Counted from the stretch's first letter, positions 1 through 10,741 are shown. The stretch: 64,000 nucleotides of DNA from Mycoplasmopsis sturni DSM 22021 (GCF_000701485.1 NZ_JNIZ01000003.1:186001-250000), one strand, 5' to 3'. The notes: generated by a model not told the origin, from the letters alone. Translations and numbers: made by a program.

Positions 1-818
1 AATAAGATAAAATTAGCCGGTTCACCATAACGATATTTTTTCACCATATCATCTTCAAAACGATCATATCCTATTTGGTCTCCGTGGATGTAAGCACTAT
101 GGACAATATCTGTTAGGATTTTGGTTGAGATATTAATTGCGTTAGATTTAGGAAAATATCAAAGTTGTCCTGGAAAATTAAATATTGGATTGTCAGTGAG
201 TGCGTCAGAAATGCTCATTCTTAAAAAGATGTTTTGCTTTTTAAGATATAAAATTGTTGTATTTGCAAATTCGGCTGACTCATCTCCTTCGATAAGTTCT
301 TCTCAATAGTTTGTTGAAAAAAGCTTTGGAGAAGGTTCTTTAAGTTTCTTTAAAGAATCCAAATATTTTTGTGAATGGGAACCTGCTTTGTTTTGCGGGA
401 AAGTTAACCAAGAATCGAAAATGGCCCGAAATTTAGTTATGTTTCTAAGCACAATTAATCAATTTTTATTAGCTAGTTCATTTAATCTTGACACGATTTC
501 TGAAGTATCGGAAAGATTTTTTTGTGCTTCTGAGAATTCTTCCGAAATTTCCTTGTATTTTTCAAAAAAGGCTTTTATATTTTTTGTGTTATTTTGAGTT
601 TTTAAAAATTCAACCTTTCTTGCATAATTGGGGAAAACCTGCTCAACAATGCTATCTAAAATTTTTTCAGATTTAGCTTTTTCTTGTGTAGCTGGATCAA
701 GATCATTATTATATTTAGGTTGAATAATTTTTTCTAATTGTGAATTATTGCTTAAATCAGCACAAGAAGTTACAAAAATAGGTGCTAAAGGAAGTAGCAA
801 AGTTAATCATTTTTTCAT
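1..818 (-). CDS. Lipoprotein, C-terminus beyond the window edge
   Basis: Starts MKKWLTLLLPLAPIFVTSC, a typical mycoplasma lipoprotein signal with lipobox Cys at about residue 19, so the mature protein should be lipid-anchored on the outer face of the membrane. About 272 residues are visible with no stop; the gene runs off the left edge. It lies 2 bp after the preceding lipoprotein gene, whose last codons supply the AGAAAGG ribosome site. The middle part (residues 35-120) is polar and probably helical. Being last in view of an ABC permease/ATPase/lipoprotein operon, it may belong to the same mycoplasma lipoprotein group as its neighbour, but the aromatic motif seen there is not visible in the part read here. 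Function unknown. Confidence 0.8.
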
Positions 819-820
819 AA

Positions 821-1801
821 TTACACCTTTCTGATTGTAAATCTCATAAGATTAATGTTTTCTTTTTGTAATTCTTTAATAGCTAAAAATGCACTTTTAG
901 AATAAGCATCCGGGTTAAATAATGTAAGAAATCATTGGTCGTTAAATTTTTGAGCTAGTGCTTTAGTGTCTGTGTTTGGATCTAATTTTTCGCGATAGCT
1001 AATATATGACTGGGTATTTTTTTGATATTGAGTTAAAAGTTCTTGTTGAAATTTATTGATAAAATCTTCCATATTAGATTTTTGTAAAACTTCTTCGTTG
1101 TTAAAAATCTCGTAAACATCACCGGTAAATTGAATTGTGACTGAATCATCTTTTTGGTAGATAAAACCATTTAAGAATCTTTTTTGATCAATAATTAAAT
1201 AAAAAGATTTTAATAACTTAAATTGATTATTTTCATTTTGAATGTCAAAATCTTTGATAATTAAATGAGCTTTGTTGGTTTTTAAATTCGTTATTAAATA
1301 AGGTCTATCGGCATCATTTAACAGCACATATTGCGTTGTATCAAGACCAAAGGTATCATGATAATATTCATCTCCATATGGATTTAATACAAAACCAATT
1401 TTTTCTAAATTATTAAGAAATCAAAATCAATCTTTAGTTAAGGTTTGGTTAATTATTTTTTTAGCATTTAAAGATAAGCGCCTAAACTCTCTATTTTTAC
1501 GATCCATATCAAGATAAAATGGACTATATCAGTATAAAGAATAATTTAGTTCATCAAATTTACTAATTGGTTTGTTTTTTTGGTCAAATATATATTCTTG
1601 TTTTTTTGTTTGGTCTTCACTAAAGGTAAATTTAAATAAAGGTTCTACCTGTTCTAATAAGTAATCTTGTTTTGTATTTTTTTCTTTATCTTTGTTATTT
1701 AAGTTTTCTGAGCTATTTTGGGTTGAATTTGCTTGATTTACGCATGAAATAGCTCCAACAGAAGAAAAAAGCAATAAACTAAGACTTAATAACTTTTTCA
1801 T
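821..1801 (-). CDS. Lipoprotein with aromatic cluster (mycoplasma surface family)
   Basis: 326 aa. The start at MKKLLSLSLLLFSSVGAISC gives a good lipoprotein signal with lipobox Cys20; an in-frame ATG 12 bp upstream would spoil it. A Gln/Asn/Lys-rich linker (21-45) follows. Around residues 124-144 there is a dense aromatic stretch, WFWFLNNLEKIGF then NPYGDEYY. This matches my memory of the mycoplasma 'aromatic cluster/aromatic motif' surface proteins, a family of unknown function. The gene overlaps the ABC ATPase gene by 23 bp, implying translational coupling, and is followed 2 bp later by another lipoprotein. Inference: surface component working with the ABC exporter-type transporter. Family assignment is moderately sure; function is not known. 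Confidence 0.75.
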
Positions 1802-2480
1802 AAAATAAGTCATCTAATTTCTGATTTTTTTTGCCTGAATAAAGTATTTGTCCATCATGAATTAAAGTGACATCTGTAGCATATTTATCTATTTCACTTA
1901 AAATATGCGAGCAAATGATAATGCTTTTTTCTTCTTGTTGTAATTTTTGCAAAATTGAAAACAACTCAAAACGTGCATATGGATCTAAATTAGCAGCCGG
2001 TTCATCTAGAATAATTAATTCAGGGTCGTTAAGTAAAGCTTGAATTAATAGCACCTTTTTCTTTTGTCCTGACGAGAAATTAATTGGTTTTTTATACTTT
2101 AAATCTGATATTTGAAAAAGACTTAAATAATGTTCAATTTTGTTTTTTAAATCTTTTTTAGGGATTTTAAATAAGGAACCTAAGAAAAATAGATATTCAT
2201 AGACATTAAGCTCGCTAGGAAAGGTTGCTTTTTCTGGAACATAACCTAAAATATCACGAGAATGAGGTATTTTTGAATCGATTCCATTAATTTTAATTTG
2301 CCCAGAAAAAGAACGATAAAGCCCAATAATGCTTTTAATTGTTGTGGTTTTACCAGAACCGTTTTTACCAATAAAAGCGTGGAACGAACCTTTTGGTACA
2401 TTAAAACTAATGTTATTTACAGCAAGGAATTGACCATACTTTTTTGATAAGTTTTTTACTTCCAAAATATATTGAGACAT
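1779..2480 (-). CDS. ABC transporter ATP-binding protein
   Basis: 233 aa, normal size for a single ABC nucleotide-binding domain. Walker A is GKNGSGKTT (about residues 38-46), the signature FSSGQKKKV comes next, and Walker B is ELIILDEPAANLD, followed by the H-loop SH in IIICSH. It powers the membrane protein encoded just upstream, in the style of NatA/ABC-2 ATPases. Its ATG overlaps the permease stop by one base (TAATG) with AGAAAGGA as ribosome site, and its 3' end overlaps the next lipoprotein gene. Cytosolic face of the membrane. Substrate cannot be inferred. Confidence 0.93.
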   Translation of the reverse strand: MSQYILEVKNLSKKYGQFLAVNNISFNVPKGSFHAFIGKNGSGKTTTIKSIIGLYRSFSGQIKINGIDSKIPHSRDILGYVPEKATFPSELNVYEYLFFLGSLFKIPKKDLKNKIEHYLSLFQISDLKYKKPINFSSGQKKKVLLIQALLNDPELIILDEPAANLDPYARFELFSILQKLQQEEKSIIICSHILSEIDKYATDVTLIHDGQILYSGKKNQKLDDLFYEKVIKS

Positions 2481-4246
2481 TATTTGTAGTCCTTTCTAAC
2501 AAGAATAGCTGTATTTAAAACCATAACTAAGATAAGCATTGTTATTCAAATAGCAATAAAAGTTGATTTAATAATAATTTTTTTGTCTTTTGAATATTCA
2601 TAAACGGTATCAAGACTTTGGAATAATGTATTGTTTGATTTAGTTAATTCATAGCGCATAATAACTTTTTGGTCTTCAACTTTTTGAATTAAACTATATG
2701 ATCCAAATCCACCTATAAAATAATTAAAATCACCAATTTTTACCTTAAAAGATGATGGTTGGTAATCAAAAGTGTTTACGTTGTACAATAATGCTCTTAA
2801 GGTTGTTGAATTATTATGTGCAAAATAAATATAGTATAGATAGGCAACGGCAAAATAAACTTTTTGTTCTGTTAAAGATTTAATTTTTCCTGAGCTAAAT
2901 GAGTTTTTATCTGTTAGAGTAGAAAGTCCTTCAAAATCAGTGTACAATGGATTATTTACTCTGTTGATTTCTTGAGAGATCAATTCTAAAATTTCATCTT
3001 TAATTAAATCTTTATCAGCTAATTTTTCATTGTAGAAGTTTTCTACAACTTTTTGAAATCATGGGAGCTGAATTATTTCTTGAATATAATCTCATTTGAT
3101 TTCACCTACTAGATTGTTTGGTGAAGCAAATACATATTCATCTTCAGGGAAAGAGACATTGAATTTACTTGCCTTTTCTCTTGCGTAAATAATATTTGAG
3201 TTTTCTTGATTTTTATAAATAGTTTTATTTTTAAGTGCTCCAGGAATAATATATTTTTTAATTACTTTACCTTTTTCATTAAAAGGCACTTGAACTAAGT
3301 CGCTAGCTAACTTTAATTTATATGAATTTTCAACGCTATCTTGGTGATTATAAAATAAAGTATTATCAAGGTAATTTTTGTTATTGCTGTTAAATAATTT
3401 TGCATTAGGGTCGACAAAAACACTAAAAAATTGATAAGGAAAAGCTAAATATGTATATCATTGCATTTCTTTTGCTGAATTATTAGAGATAGATACGACT
3501 TTATCTAAATATGAAATTTGTTTTTCGCTAAAATTTTTATTAAAACCATTAGGAATAATGTAAAAAGCATCTTTGTTATTTTTTAAATAAAAGTTTTCTA
3601 AATCAGCTAGTTTACCAGAGTTTTGGTATTCATTTTTAGTTTCTAAATAGTAAGCTGCATTATTTAAATTAGTTGTTGAAGTTGAGGAAATCCCCATCCC
3701 TCCACCTAAAATTCCAATAAATGAAATTAACGGGATTGTAATGGAAAGTTTTGGGCTTAGTTTAATGGAAATTAAAGAAATTAAATATCCAAAAAATAAA
3801 TAAGTCACAAAATTAACACAAATTGCTCATGCAAACAAGTTGGCTAGATTTATAGATTGGCTAAAGTAAACTTGTCCAATAATAAAAGATATTGAGTTAA
3901 AAAGTGAATATGATATACCAACAAAAATAAAGGCGATATTTTTTGCGGTAAGAATAGATAAACGAGAAATAGGTTTAGATAAAATTAGTATTTCTAATCC
4001 ATCATCTTGAGTATCTTTGAAAATATTTAATGCTTTTAAGCCTCCATAGATTAAATTAGTTAAAAGCATAATGGCTGCTGAAATTGAAACAACCAAAATA
4101 TAAGACAATTTATTTTTTAAAACAAATGTCAATGCCATCATCAGAAGTCCTACAAAAAGAAAAAATATTGGAAAAAGAATTGTTGTTTTCTTTTTAAATA
4201 AAAGTTTTGTAAAACTTTGAGAGTATCAGAAAATTTGCTTTTTCAT
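2480..4246 (-). CDS. ABC-2 type transporter permease
   Basis: 588 aa, read with UGA as Trp. Several hydrophobic segments lie in the first 200 residues (around 22-42, 50-68, 105-125, 138-160, 168-185). A large hydrophilic, probably extracellular domain of about 350 residues follows, then one final transmembrane segment near 560-580 and a short cytosolic tail. This resembles ABC-2/NatB-like permeases with an expanded external loop. First gene of the operon: a TG-T-TATAAT promoter lies about 40 bp upstream and a strong AGGAAAC ribosome site precedes the ATG. Partner of the ATPase that overlaps its stop codon. Substrate unknown. Confidence 0.85.
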
Positions 4247-4285
4247 GTTTCCTTTCATTGTTTATATATTACTGATGCGTAATAT

Positions 4286-4294
4286 ATTATAACA
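4286..4294 (-). promoter_or_regulatory. Extended -10 promoter for the ABC/lipoprotein operon
   Basis: On the minus strand TGTTATAAT (TG-N-TATAAT) lies 40 bp before the permease ATG, predicting a leader of about 34 nt. No good -35 is visible. Confidence 0.55.
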
Positions 4295-4555
4295 CTTATA
4301 TTGGACATATTATTTATATAGTTTGAAAATAAAAAATGAATACTTAATAAAAGCAAAAATCTTTATCTTTGTATTTGCCAATGAAAAAACAAAAATAAAT
4401 TTTATTTTCCTGTTTATTTTTCATTTAGTGATTTTTAAAAATACTCATAATAAGAAGTAAATAAACTTTTTATGCTTGTTTTAGTTAAAGAAAAAACAAA
4501 TTAAAACACTCTAAAAAAAGTAAAAAATACGATACACTGGGAAAGTTTTTTGTTA

Positions 4556-4561
4556 TATAAT
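4556..4561 (+). promoter_or_regulatory. -10 box of the rpsL-rpsG-fusA operon
   Basis: TATAAT, 65 bp before the rpsL ATG; the predicted start is near 4568. No clear -35. The ribosome site AAAGGAAGG lies at 4611-4619. Confidence 0.6.
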
Positions 4562-4566
4562 GTTTA

Positions 4567-4582
4567 CATACTTTATTGTATG
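4567..4582 (+). promoter_or_regulatory. 5'-terminal hairpin of the rpsL mRNA
   Basis: CATAC-TTTATT-GTATG forms a perfect 5-bp stem at the predicted 5' end of the transcript. It may protect the mRNA end or be a regulatory target; a parallel hairpin sits at the 5' end of the rplK mRNA. Confidence 0.4.
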
Positions 4583-4626
4583 CCGTTTATATTATTAAAA
4601 TAACAAAATGAAAGGAAGGTTTAGAA

Positions 4627-5043
4627 ATGCCTACAACAAATCAATTAGTTAATAGTGGTCGTGTTTCTAAAGTTAAAAAGCAAAACGCACCCGCTTTAAG
4701 CTTAAGTTACAACTCACTTATTAAAAAAGCTAAAAAAATGGCTTCACCATTTAAACGTGGTGTATGTACTCGTGTTGCTACAATGACACCTAAAAAACCT
4801 AACTCAGCGCTTCGTAAATACGCTCGTGTTAAGTTATCTAATGGAATGGAAGTTACAGCTTACATTCCAGGTGAAGGACACAACTTACAAGAACACTCTG
4901 TTGTATTAATTCGTGGAGGTCGTGTTAAAGACTTACCAGGGGTTAGATACCACATCGTTCGTGGAACACAAGATGCTGCCGGAGTAACAAAACGTCAACA
5001 AGGACGTAGTTTATACGGAACCAAAAAAGAAAAAGCAAAATAG
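4627..5043 (+). CDS. rpsL: 30S ribosomal protein S12
   Basis: 138 aa. Contains the S12 core motifs [19 protein letters not shown] and [11 protein letters not shown], then [28 protein letters not shown], the decoding-centre loops with the conserved lysines that interact with streptomycin. The start at MPTTNQLV is the universal S12 N-terminus. First gene of the classical str operon (rpsL-rpsG-fusA). The tufA that follows fusA in many bacteria is not here. Component of the 30S subunit near the A site. Confidence 0.99.
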   Translation: MPTTNQLVNSGRVSKVKKQNAPALSLSYNSLIKKAKKMASPFKRGVCTRVATMTPKKPNSALRKYARVKLSNGMEVTAYIPGEGHNLQEHSVVLIRGGRVKDLPGVRYHIVRGTQDAAGVTKRQQGRSLYGTKKEKAK

Positions 5044-5101
5044 TTTTAAATTAATCAAAAATTACACTTACCCAATAAATGAATAAAAATTAGGAGGACA
5101 T

Positions 5102-5572
5102 ATGTCAAGAAAGAAAAGTGCACCAATCCGTGAAGTACTTGCAGATCCAGTTTTTAATTCTGTATTAGTTACAAAATTAATTAACACTATTATGCTTGAC
5201 GGAAAAAAATCAATTGCTCAAGATATTTTATATTCAGCATTTGAAATTGTTAAAGAAAAAACACAAAGAGACCCAATGGAAGTTTTTCTACAAGCAGTAG
5301 AAAACATTACTCCTCAATTAGAGGTTAGAACAAGAAGAATCGGTGGAACAAATTACCAAGTTCCTACAGAAGTTTCTCCAAGAAGAAAAAAAACTCTTGC
5401 TCTTAGATGACTTGTTAACTACGCTCGTTCAAGAAACGAAAAAACAATGGATGTTCGTTTAGCAAACGAAATTATTGATGCATCAAACAAAACTGGTGGA
5501 GCTATCAAAAAACGTGAAGATACTCACAAAATGGCTGAAGCTAACCGTGCATTTGCACACTTCAGATGATAA
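5102..5572 (+). CDS. rpsG: 30S ribosomal protein S7
   Basis: 156 aa, the usual length. Starts [20 protein letters not shown] after an AGGAGG ribosome site and ends in [10 protein letters not shown] with the final Trp encoded by UGA; LRWLVNYAR also uses UGA for Trp. S7 nucleates assembly of the 30S head by binding 16S rRNA. It sits 58 bp after rpsL and 17 bp before fusA, in the same transcript. Confidence 0.98.
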
Positions 5573-5589
5573 TCTAGGAATAGTGATAT

Positions 5590-7680
5590 ATGGCTAGAGA
5601 ATATGAATTAAAAGATTACCGTAATATCGGGATCATGGCCCACATTGATGCAGGGAAAACAACAACAACAGAACGTATTTTATACCACACAGGAAAAATC
5701 CACAAAATTGGAGAAACACATGATGGTGCTTCTCAAATGGACTGAATGGCTCAAGAACAAGAGCGTGGAATTACCATTACATCTGCTGCAACAACAGCAT
5801 TTTGAAAAGGTAAAAGAATTAACATAATTGATACCCCAGGACACGTTGACTTTACAGTTGAGGTAGAGCGTTCACTTCGTGTACTTGATGGTGCTGTCGC
5901 AGTTCTTGATGCTCAATCAGGTGTTGAACCTCAAACAGAAACAGTTTGAAGACAAGCAACAAACTATAAAGTACCTAGAATTGTTTATGTTAATAAAATG
6001 GATAAGGCTGGAGCTGATTTTGCAGCATCAGTTGAATCAGTTAAAACAAGACTTGGTGGAAATGCAGTTGCAATTCAATGACCTATTGGAGCTGAATCAG
6101 ATTTCAATGGAATTATTGACTTAGTAACAAGACAAGCAATTACTTACAATGGAGAAGCAGCAGAGGAAGAAATTCCTACAGAAATTCCTGCTGATTTAGT
6201 AGATATTGTTGAAATCAAGCGTCAAGAACTTCTTGAAGCTGTTGCTAACTTTGATGAAGAACTTATGATGGTTGTACTTGAAGGCGGAGACATTGATGAA
6301 GAAACCTTTAAAGCTGCTATTCGTAAAGCTACACTTACTTCTGAATTTTTCCCAGTAGTTTGTGGAACATCATTTAAAAATAAAGGTGTTAAAAGAATGA
6401 TCGATGCTGTTGTCGACTACTTACCATCACCTCTTGATATCCCAGCTATTAAAGCTGACTTAGATGGAGAAGAAATTAATGTTGAAGCTACTGATGAAGG
6501 TGACTTCGCAGCTCTTGCTTTCAAAGTTATGACTGACCCATATGTTGGATCTCTTACATTCTTCCGTGTTTATCGTGGAGTTTTAAACAAAGGAAGCTAT
6601 GTTTATAACTCAACAAAAGGTGAAAAAGAACGTATTGGACGTATTCTTCAAATGCACGCAAATAGCCGTGTAGAAATTGATGAATGTCGTGCTGGAGATA
6701 TCGCTGCTGCTGTTGGTCTTAAATCAACAACAACAGGAGATACTTTAATTTCAGAAAAATCACCAAAACTTGTATTAGAAAAGATGGTTTTCCCAGAACC
6801 CGTTATTTCACAAGCTCTTGAACCTGAGTCAAAAGCTGCTACAGAAAAACTTTCTCTTGGACTTCAAAAATTAGCAGCTGAAGACCCTACATTTAGAACT
6901 TACACCGATGATGAAACAGGACAAACAATTATTGCCGGAATGGGTGAGTTACACCTTGACATTATTGTTGACCGTTTAAGAAGAGAATTTGGTGTACAAG
7001 CTAAAGTTGGTGCTCCTCAAGTTTCATACCGTGAAACAATTACTAAAACTGCTGAAGTTGAAGGAAAACACATCAAACAATCTGGTGGTAAAGGACAATA
7101 CGGACACGTATGAATTAAATTTGAACCAAATCCAGATGGTGGTTTTGAATTCGTTGATAAAATTGTTGGTGGAAAAATTCCTAAAGAATACATTAAACCA
7201 ATTCAAAAAGGTCTTGAAGATAAAATGGCTGCAGGTATCTTAGCTGGTTACCCAATGATTGACGTTAGAGCTACATTATTTGATGGATCATACCACGATG
7301 TCGATTCATCTGAAATGGCATACAAAATCGCGGCTTCAAAAGCTCTTACTAAAGCAAAAGATGCTATTGGAACAGTATTACTTGAACCTATTATGGACGT
7401 AGCAGTAGTTGTTCCTTCAGATCATGTTGGGGATGTTATCGGTGACCTTTCACGTCGTAGAGGTGCTGTTAACGATCAAGAACAAAGAAATGACGGAGCT
7501 ACAATCGTTAGAGCAAATGTTCCTCTTTCAGAAATGTTTGGATACTCAACAGAACTTCGTTCAATGACAAGTGGACGTGGAACATACCAAATGCAATTTG
7601 ATCACTACGAAAAATGTCCTAAAAACATTGCTGATGAAATCATCAAACGTAGAAATATTCAAAATAAAGACGAAGAATAA
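5590..7680 (+). CDS. fusA: Elongation factor G
   Basis: 696 aa, full length. GTPase G1 is [10 protein letters not shown] near residue 17, G3 DTPGH, G4 NKMD. Domains II-V follow, including [10 protein letters not shown], the GGKGQYGHV segment of domain IV and the C-terminal [14 protein letters not shown]. It catalyses ribosomal translocation and, with RRF (encoded at 59089-59640), ribosome recycling. Several Trp residues are UGA. Last gene of the str operon; a strong terminator follows 22 bp after the stop. Confidence 0.99.
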
Positions 7681-7702
7681 AATTTCAAAATTTAGTACCC
7701 AC

Positions 7703-7730
7703 AAAAAAGCGTTTTATACGCTTTTTTATT
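7703..7730 (+). terminator. Intrinsic terminator of the str operon
   Basis: AAAAAAGCG-TTTTATA-CGCTTTTTT, 9-bp arms followed by T residues. Confidence 0.85.
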
Positions 7731-7751
7731 TTGCTAAAAAGGTAATTAAAA

Positions 7752-7757
7752 TATAAT
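7752..7757 (+). promoter_or_regulatory. -10 box, leaderless start of trmL
   Basis: TATAAT with six bases before the ATG at 7764, so the predicted first transcribed base is the A of ATG. No Shine-Dalgarno is present. Confidence 0.6.
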
Positions 7758-7763
7758 AAAAAT

Positions 7764-8306
7764 ATGCTAAATATTGTATTATATCAACCTGAAATTTGTC
7801 CTAACACAGGAAATATTATTCGTACATGTTTTGCTCTTGGAGCAAAACTTCATATCATTAAACCAATAGCTTTTGACTTACATCCTAAATGATTAAAAAG
7901 AGCAGGTGCCGGAAGAATGCTTTCGGATATAGAACATGAAGTTCATGAATCTTATGATGCATTTAATAAAAAATACGGAGATAAAAATATCTACTACATT
8001 ACAAGATATGGACTTAAAACATATACTGATGTTAATTACCAAAACACCTTTGAAAATGATGGTGAAATTTGAATCATGTTTGGAAGAGAGTCGACAGGAA
8101 TTGACAAGCAAGTTTTACAAGATAATCTAGATAATTGTTTAAGAATTCCAATGGTTGATGCTATGCGCTCAATTAACTTAGCTAATTCTGTTTGTATCAT
8201 TTCTTTTGAAATTATGAGACAATTGGACTTCAAAAACTTATCTTTACATGAAGTTGAAAAAGGGAAATATTTTTTAAGAGATGGAAATTTTAAAGTCGAA
8301 AAATAA
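7764..8306 (+). CDS. trmL: tRNA (cytidine/uridine-34 2'-O)-methyltransferase, TrmL-like
   Basis: 180 aa SPOUT enzyme. Hallmarks are the N-terminal [20 protein letters not shown], then [11 protein letters not shown] and the SAM-knot sequence [16 protein letters not shown]. The family methylates the ribose of nucleotide 34 in certain tRNA-Leu anticodons. The start is fixed by the family N-terminus; there is no ribosome site, but a -10 box lies exactly one TSS distance upstream, suggesting leaderless translation. The 3' end overlaps the next methyltransferase by 26 bp, so the two are coupled. Confidence 0.93.
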
Positions 8307-9003
8307 TCAACAAATTAAAGAATTGGCCAAATTAAAATTAAAAAAATATCGCCAAGAGCAGCGAGTTTTTTTAATTGAAGGATATCATTTGGTTGAAGAG
8401 GCAAAAAAACACAATTTAGTAATGGAAACATATGAATATTTTGAAAACCCAAAATATAAAGATTCCATTTTAGTTTCTGAAGATATTATTAAATACTTAT
8501 CTACAACAAAAACACCACAGAAAATCATTGCCAAAGCAAAATTTAAAGATCATCATAATAATTTCAATCGCGTTGTAATTTTAAATAAATTGCAAGATCC
8601 AGGAAATGTTGGCACGATTTTTAGATTAGCCAAATCTTTTAATTTTGACACGGTTTTAGTTCAAGATTTTGATTTTTACAACGAAAAAACTATAAGAGCT
8701 TCGCAAGGCGCCTTCTTTGATCTTAATATTATTAAAATTCAAAATTTAGGTGAAGAAATTAAAAAATTACAAAATGAAAATTTCCAGATTCATGCAACAT
8801 TATTAGATCAAAGTGCGCATAAGCTAGAAGAGGTTGCCTTTCGAAGTGATAAACTAGCAATTATTTTTGGAAATGAAGGAAATGGTATTGAACCAGAAAT
8901 AGCCCAAATGGTTAACTCAAAAGTTTATATACCTATTAATTTTGAAAGCTTAAATGTTGCTTGTGCTGCGTCAATAGTTCTTTATCAAGCAAGAAAAGGT
9001 TAG
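8281..9003 (+). CDS. TrmH/SpoU-family rRNA 2'-O-methyltransferase
   Basis: 240 aa. An N-terminal substrate-binding region (about 1-90) is followed by the SpoU methylase domain: LNKLQDPGNVGTIFRLAKSF, IIFGNEGNGIEPEI and VYIPINFESLNVACAASIVLY. Members methylate ribose in 23S rRNA or tRNA using S-adenosylmethionine in the cytosol. The exact target (RlmB-type G2251 or another) cannot be told from sequence. Overlaps the preceding SPOUT gene by 26 bp and lies 7 bp before the DivIVA-like gene. Confidence 0.92.
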   Translation: MEILKSKNNQQIKELAKLKLKKYRQEQRVFLIEGYHLVEEAKKHNLVMETYEYFENPKYKDSILVSEDIIKYLSTTKTPQKIIAKAKFKDHHNNFNRVVILNKLQDPGNVGTIFRLAKSFNFDTVLVQDFDFYNEKTIRASQGAFFDLNIIKIQNLGEEIKKLQNENFQIHATLLDQSAHKLEEVAFRSDKLAIIFGNEGNGIEPEIAQMVNSKVYIPINFESLNVACAASIVLYQARKG

Positions 9004-9010
9004 TTAAATT

Positions 9011-9274
9011 ATGAAGCAACTAGAGGATATTATTAAAAAAATTAGTAATCAGGAATTTTTATATAGCGTAAAAGGTTACTCAATTGAACAAGTAGATATG
9101 TTTTTAGAGCAAATTATTGAATTGATCAATATTGAAAACAACCGATTAGAAAGTTTAAATCACACACTAGAATATTACGAAAAAGAAATTAGTAATCTAA
9201 TTGTTGAAAGAGATGAATTAACTCATAAAATAGAAAGATTAGAAAGTGAAGTACAAAAAAATGGCCAAAGATAG
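9011..9274 (+). CDS. DivIVA/GpsB-like coiled-coil protein
   Basis: 87 aa. The N-terminal FLYSVKGYSIEQVDMFLEQI is the DivIVA/GpsB lipid-binding motif (F..xxGY...VD.FL), followed by a predicted coiled coil through residues 40-80. In walled Firmicutes these proteins organise the cell pole, septum and wall synthesis; here there is no wall, so the role is likely membrane-curvature or division-related. Its last 14 bp overlap the start of rbgA. Family confident, function inferred. Confidence 0.82.
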   Translation: MKQLEDIIKKISNQEFLYSVKGYSIEQVDMFLEQIIELINIENNRLESLNHTLEYYEKEISNLIVERDELTHKIERLESEVQKNGQR

Positions 9275-10118
9275 AATTGCAGATGACTTTCAATATTTTA
9301 TAAATTGATACCCTGGGCATATGGCCAAAGCAACAAGGAATATCAAAGAAAACGCTAAACTTGCTGATTTATTTGTTGTTGTGCTTGATGCTAGATGTCC
9401 AATTAGTTCTTATAATGAAGATTTTGATGATATTGCTCCACAAAAACCAAGATTATTTATTATTACCAAAAGTGATTTAATGGACAAAAGTAAAAAAGAT
9501 AAAATTAATCAGCGCTTTAAAGGTTCCAAAATTTTATGATTAGATCTTAGACAAAGAAACTCAAGAAAAATTATCCTTCAAGAAATTAAAAAATTATTAA
9601 ATGAAAAAATTCAGAGAGATAAAGCCAAAGGTTTATTGCAGCCAAGACTAAAATCTTTTGTAGTAGGAATTCCTAATGCAGGAAAAAGTTCTTTAATTAA
9701 TTTAGTTTCGCAAAAATCAAGTTTAAAAGTCGCTAATTATCCGGGCGTGACCCTTAAGCTTGATTGAGTAAGATTTGATGAATTTTGATTTTTAGATACA
9801 CCAGGTATTTTGTTGCCTAAATATATCGACCAAGAAATGGCGGCAAAACTATTGGCAATTGGGTCTATAAAAATTGATAAACATCACATGCAAACATCGG
9901 CATTTATTATTTATAGTTTGATATCAAAATATTATCCAAATAAAATTGAAGAACTTGGTGTTATGCCAGCCAGTGAAAATGCCGAAATTTATGGACAATT
10001 AATTGAGCTTTCTTATAAAAAATCTTTTTTAGTAGCTCAAGGAAAACCCGATTTAGATAAAACTTATCAATTTTTTATTAATTGAGCTAAAACACTTACT
10101 GGTGTAACTTATGATTAG
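9261..10118 (+). CDS. rbgA: Ribosome biogenesis GTPase (RbgA/YlqF)
   Basis: 285 aa, a circularly permuted GTPase. NWYPGHMAKATR near the start is diagnostic; G4 is TKSD near residue 71, then G1 GIPNAGKSS and G3 DTPG. RbgA promotes late assembly of the 50S subunit (incorporation of L16 and others). The ATG at 9261 starts inside the DivIVA-like gene. The stop codon overlaps, tail to tail, the stop of the minus-strand metallopeptidase. Confidence 0.96.
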
Positions 10119-10675
10119 TAAAAATTTCTATTTTGAATTTTCTTTTTAAGTGCCTTGTAATTAGGGCACTTTTTATATACGCATTGATAAAATTCCTTGC
10201 CATGGCTAGGAATTGAATTAGAAACAGTGTGGCAAACCTCGTGTACAACCACACTTTGGACAACTTCAGGACAAAAAGCAGCAAGAAAAGAGCTGTATTG
10301 AATTTTTTTACCTTTTGACCAGTTTCTCCCAAGAATGGTTTTTGTGAAAATTATTTCAATAGGGGAACTAGGAATTTTGTAAAAATCAGAGACTTCCTTT
10401 TGCATCGCTTCTATTTTAGGTAAAAACTTTTTTGCTATTCACTTTTGAATTTCTTTTTGAATTTGCTTTTGGTTAGTTTTATTTTTTATAGCGATGACGT
10501 CTATGATTTTTTGTGTAAAAGAATTAGTAATTTTTAGGTTTGAAAAGAAAGGGTTTGTTGAAATTGAAAAAGTCATTTTTTCACCTAAAAAGTAAAAAGT
10601 GTTTTCTTGCATGTTAATGTGTAATTCTTTATTAGGAATTATTTCTAAATCTTTTTCAAAATTATTATCAGACAT
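10115..10675 (-). CDS. YgjP-like (DUF45) zinc metallopeptidase
   Basis: 186 aa. Near the C-terminus, VVVHEVCHT (HExxH, about residues 145-149) followed by SHGKEFYQ provides the expected zinc ligands of the YgjP/SprT-like group. The N-terminal part is a mixed alpha/beta domain without signal peptide, so cytosolic. Substrate unknown in the family. UGA encodes Trp in QKWIAKKF. Monocistronic; divergent from the Rrf2 regulator and overlapping the rbgA stop by four bases. Confidence 0.85.
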
Positions 10676-10741
10676 TTCAAACCTTTCAATGATTCAAAAT
10701 TATATATTATTAATGTTTTTGATTTTAAAATACAGCAAATG

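Larger units (their letters stand above)
4247..4626. other. Divergent intergenic region, no gene
   Basis: 380 bp between the ABC permease and rpsL, very AT-rich. It holds the minus-strand extended -10 (4286-4294), an AT-rich imperfect inverted repeat with arms AATGAAAAA (4380-4388) and TTTTTCATT (4417-4425), the rpsL -10 (4556-4561) and a 5' leader hairpin. I see no ORF with coding character and no RNA gene. Confidence 0.6.

Noticed and set aside
1529-1813. Apparent broken genes (many short fragments of larger proteins)
   Set aside because: The breaks are all UGA codons, read as Trp in mycoplasmas; with code 4 each gene is intact.
5645-6124. Open frames inside fusA and others in shifted phase
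   Set aside because: They are shadows of the conserved EF-G reading frame; no ribosome sites or family match.
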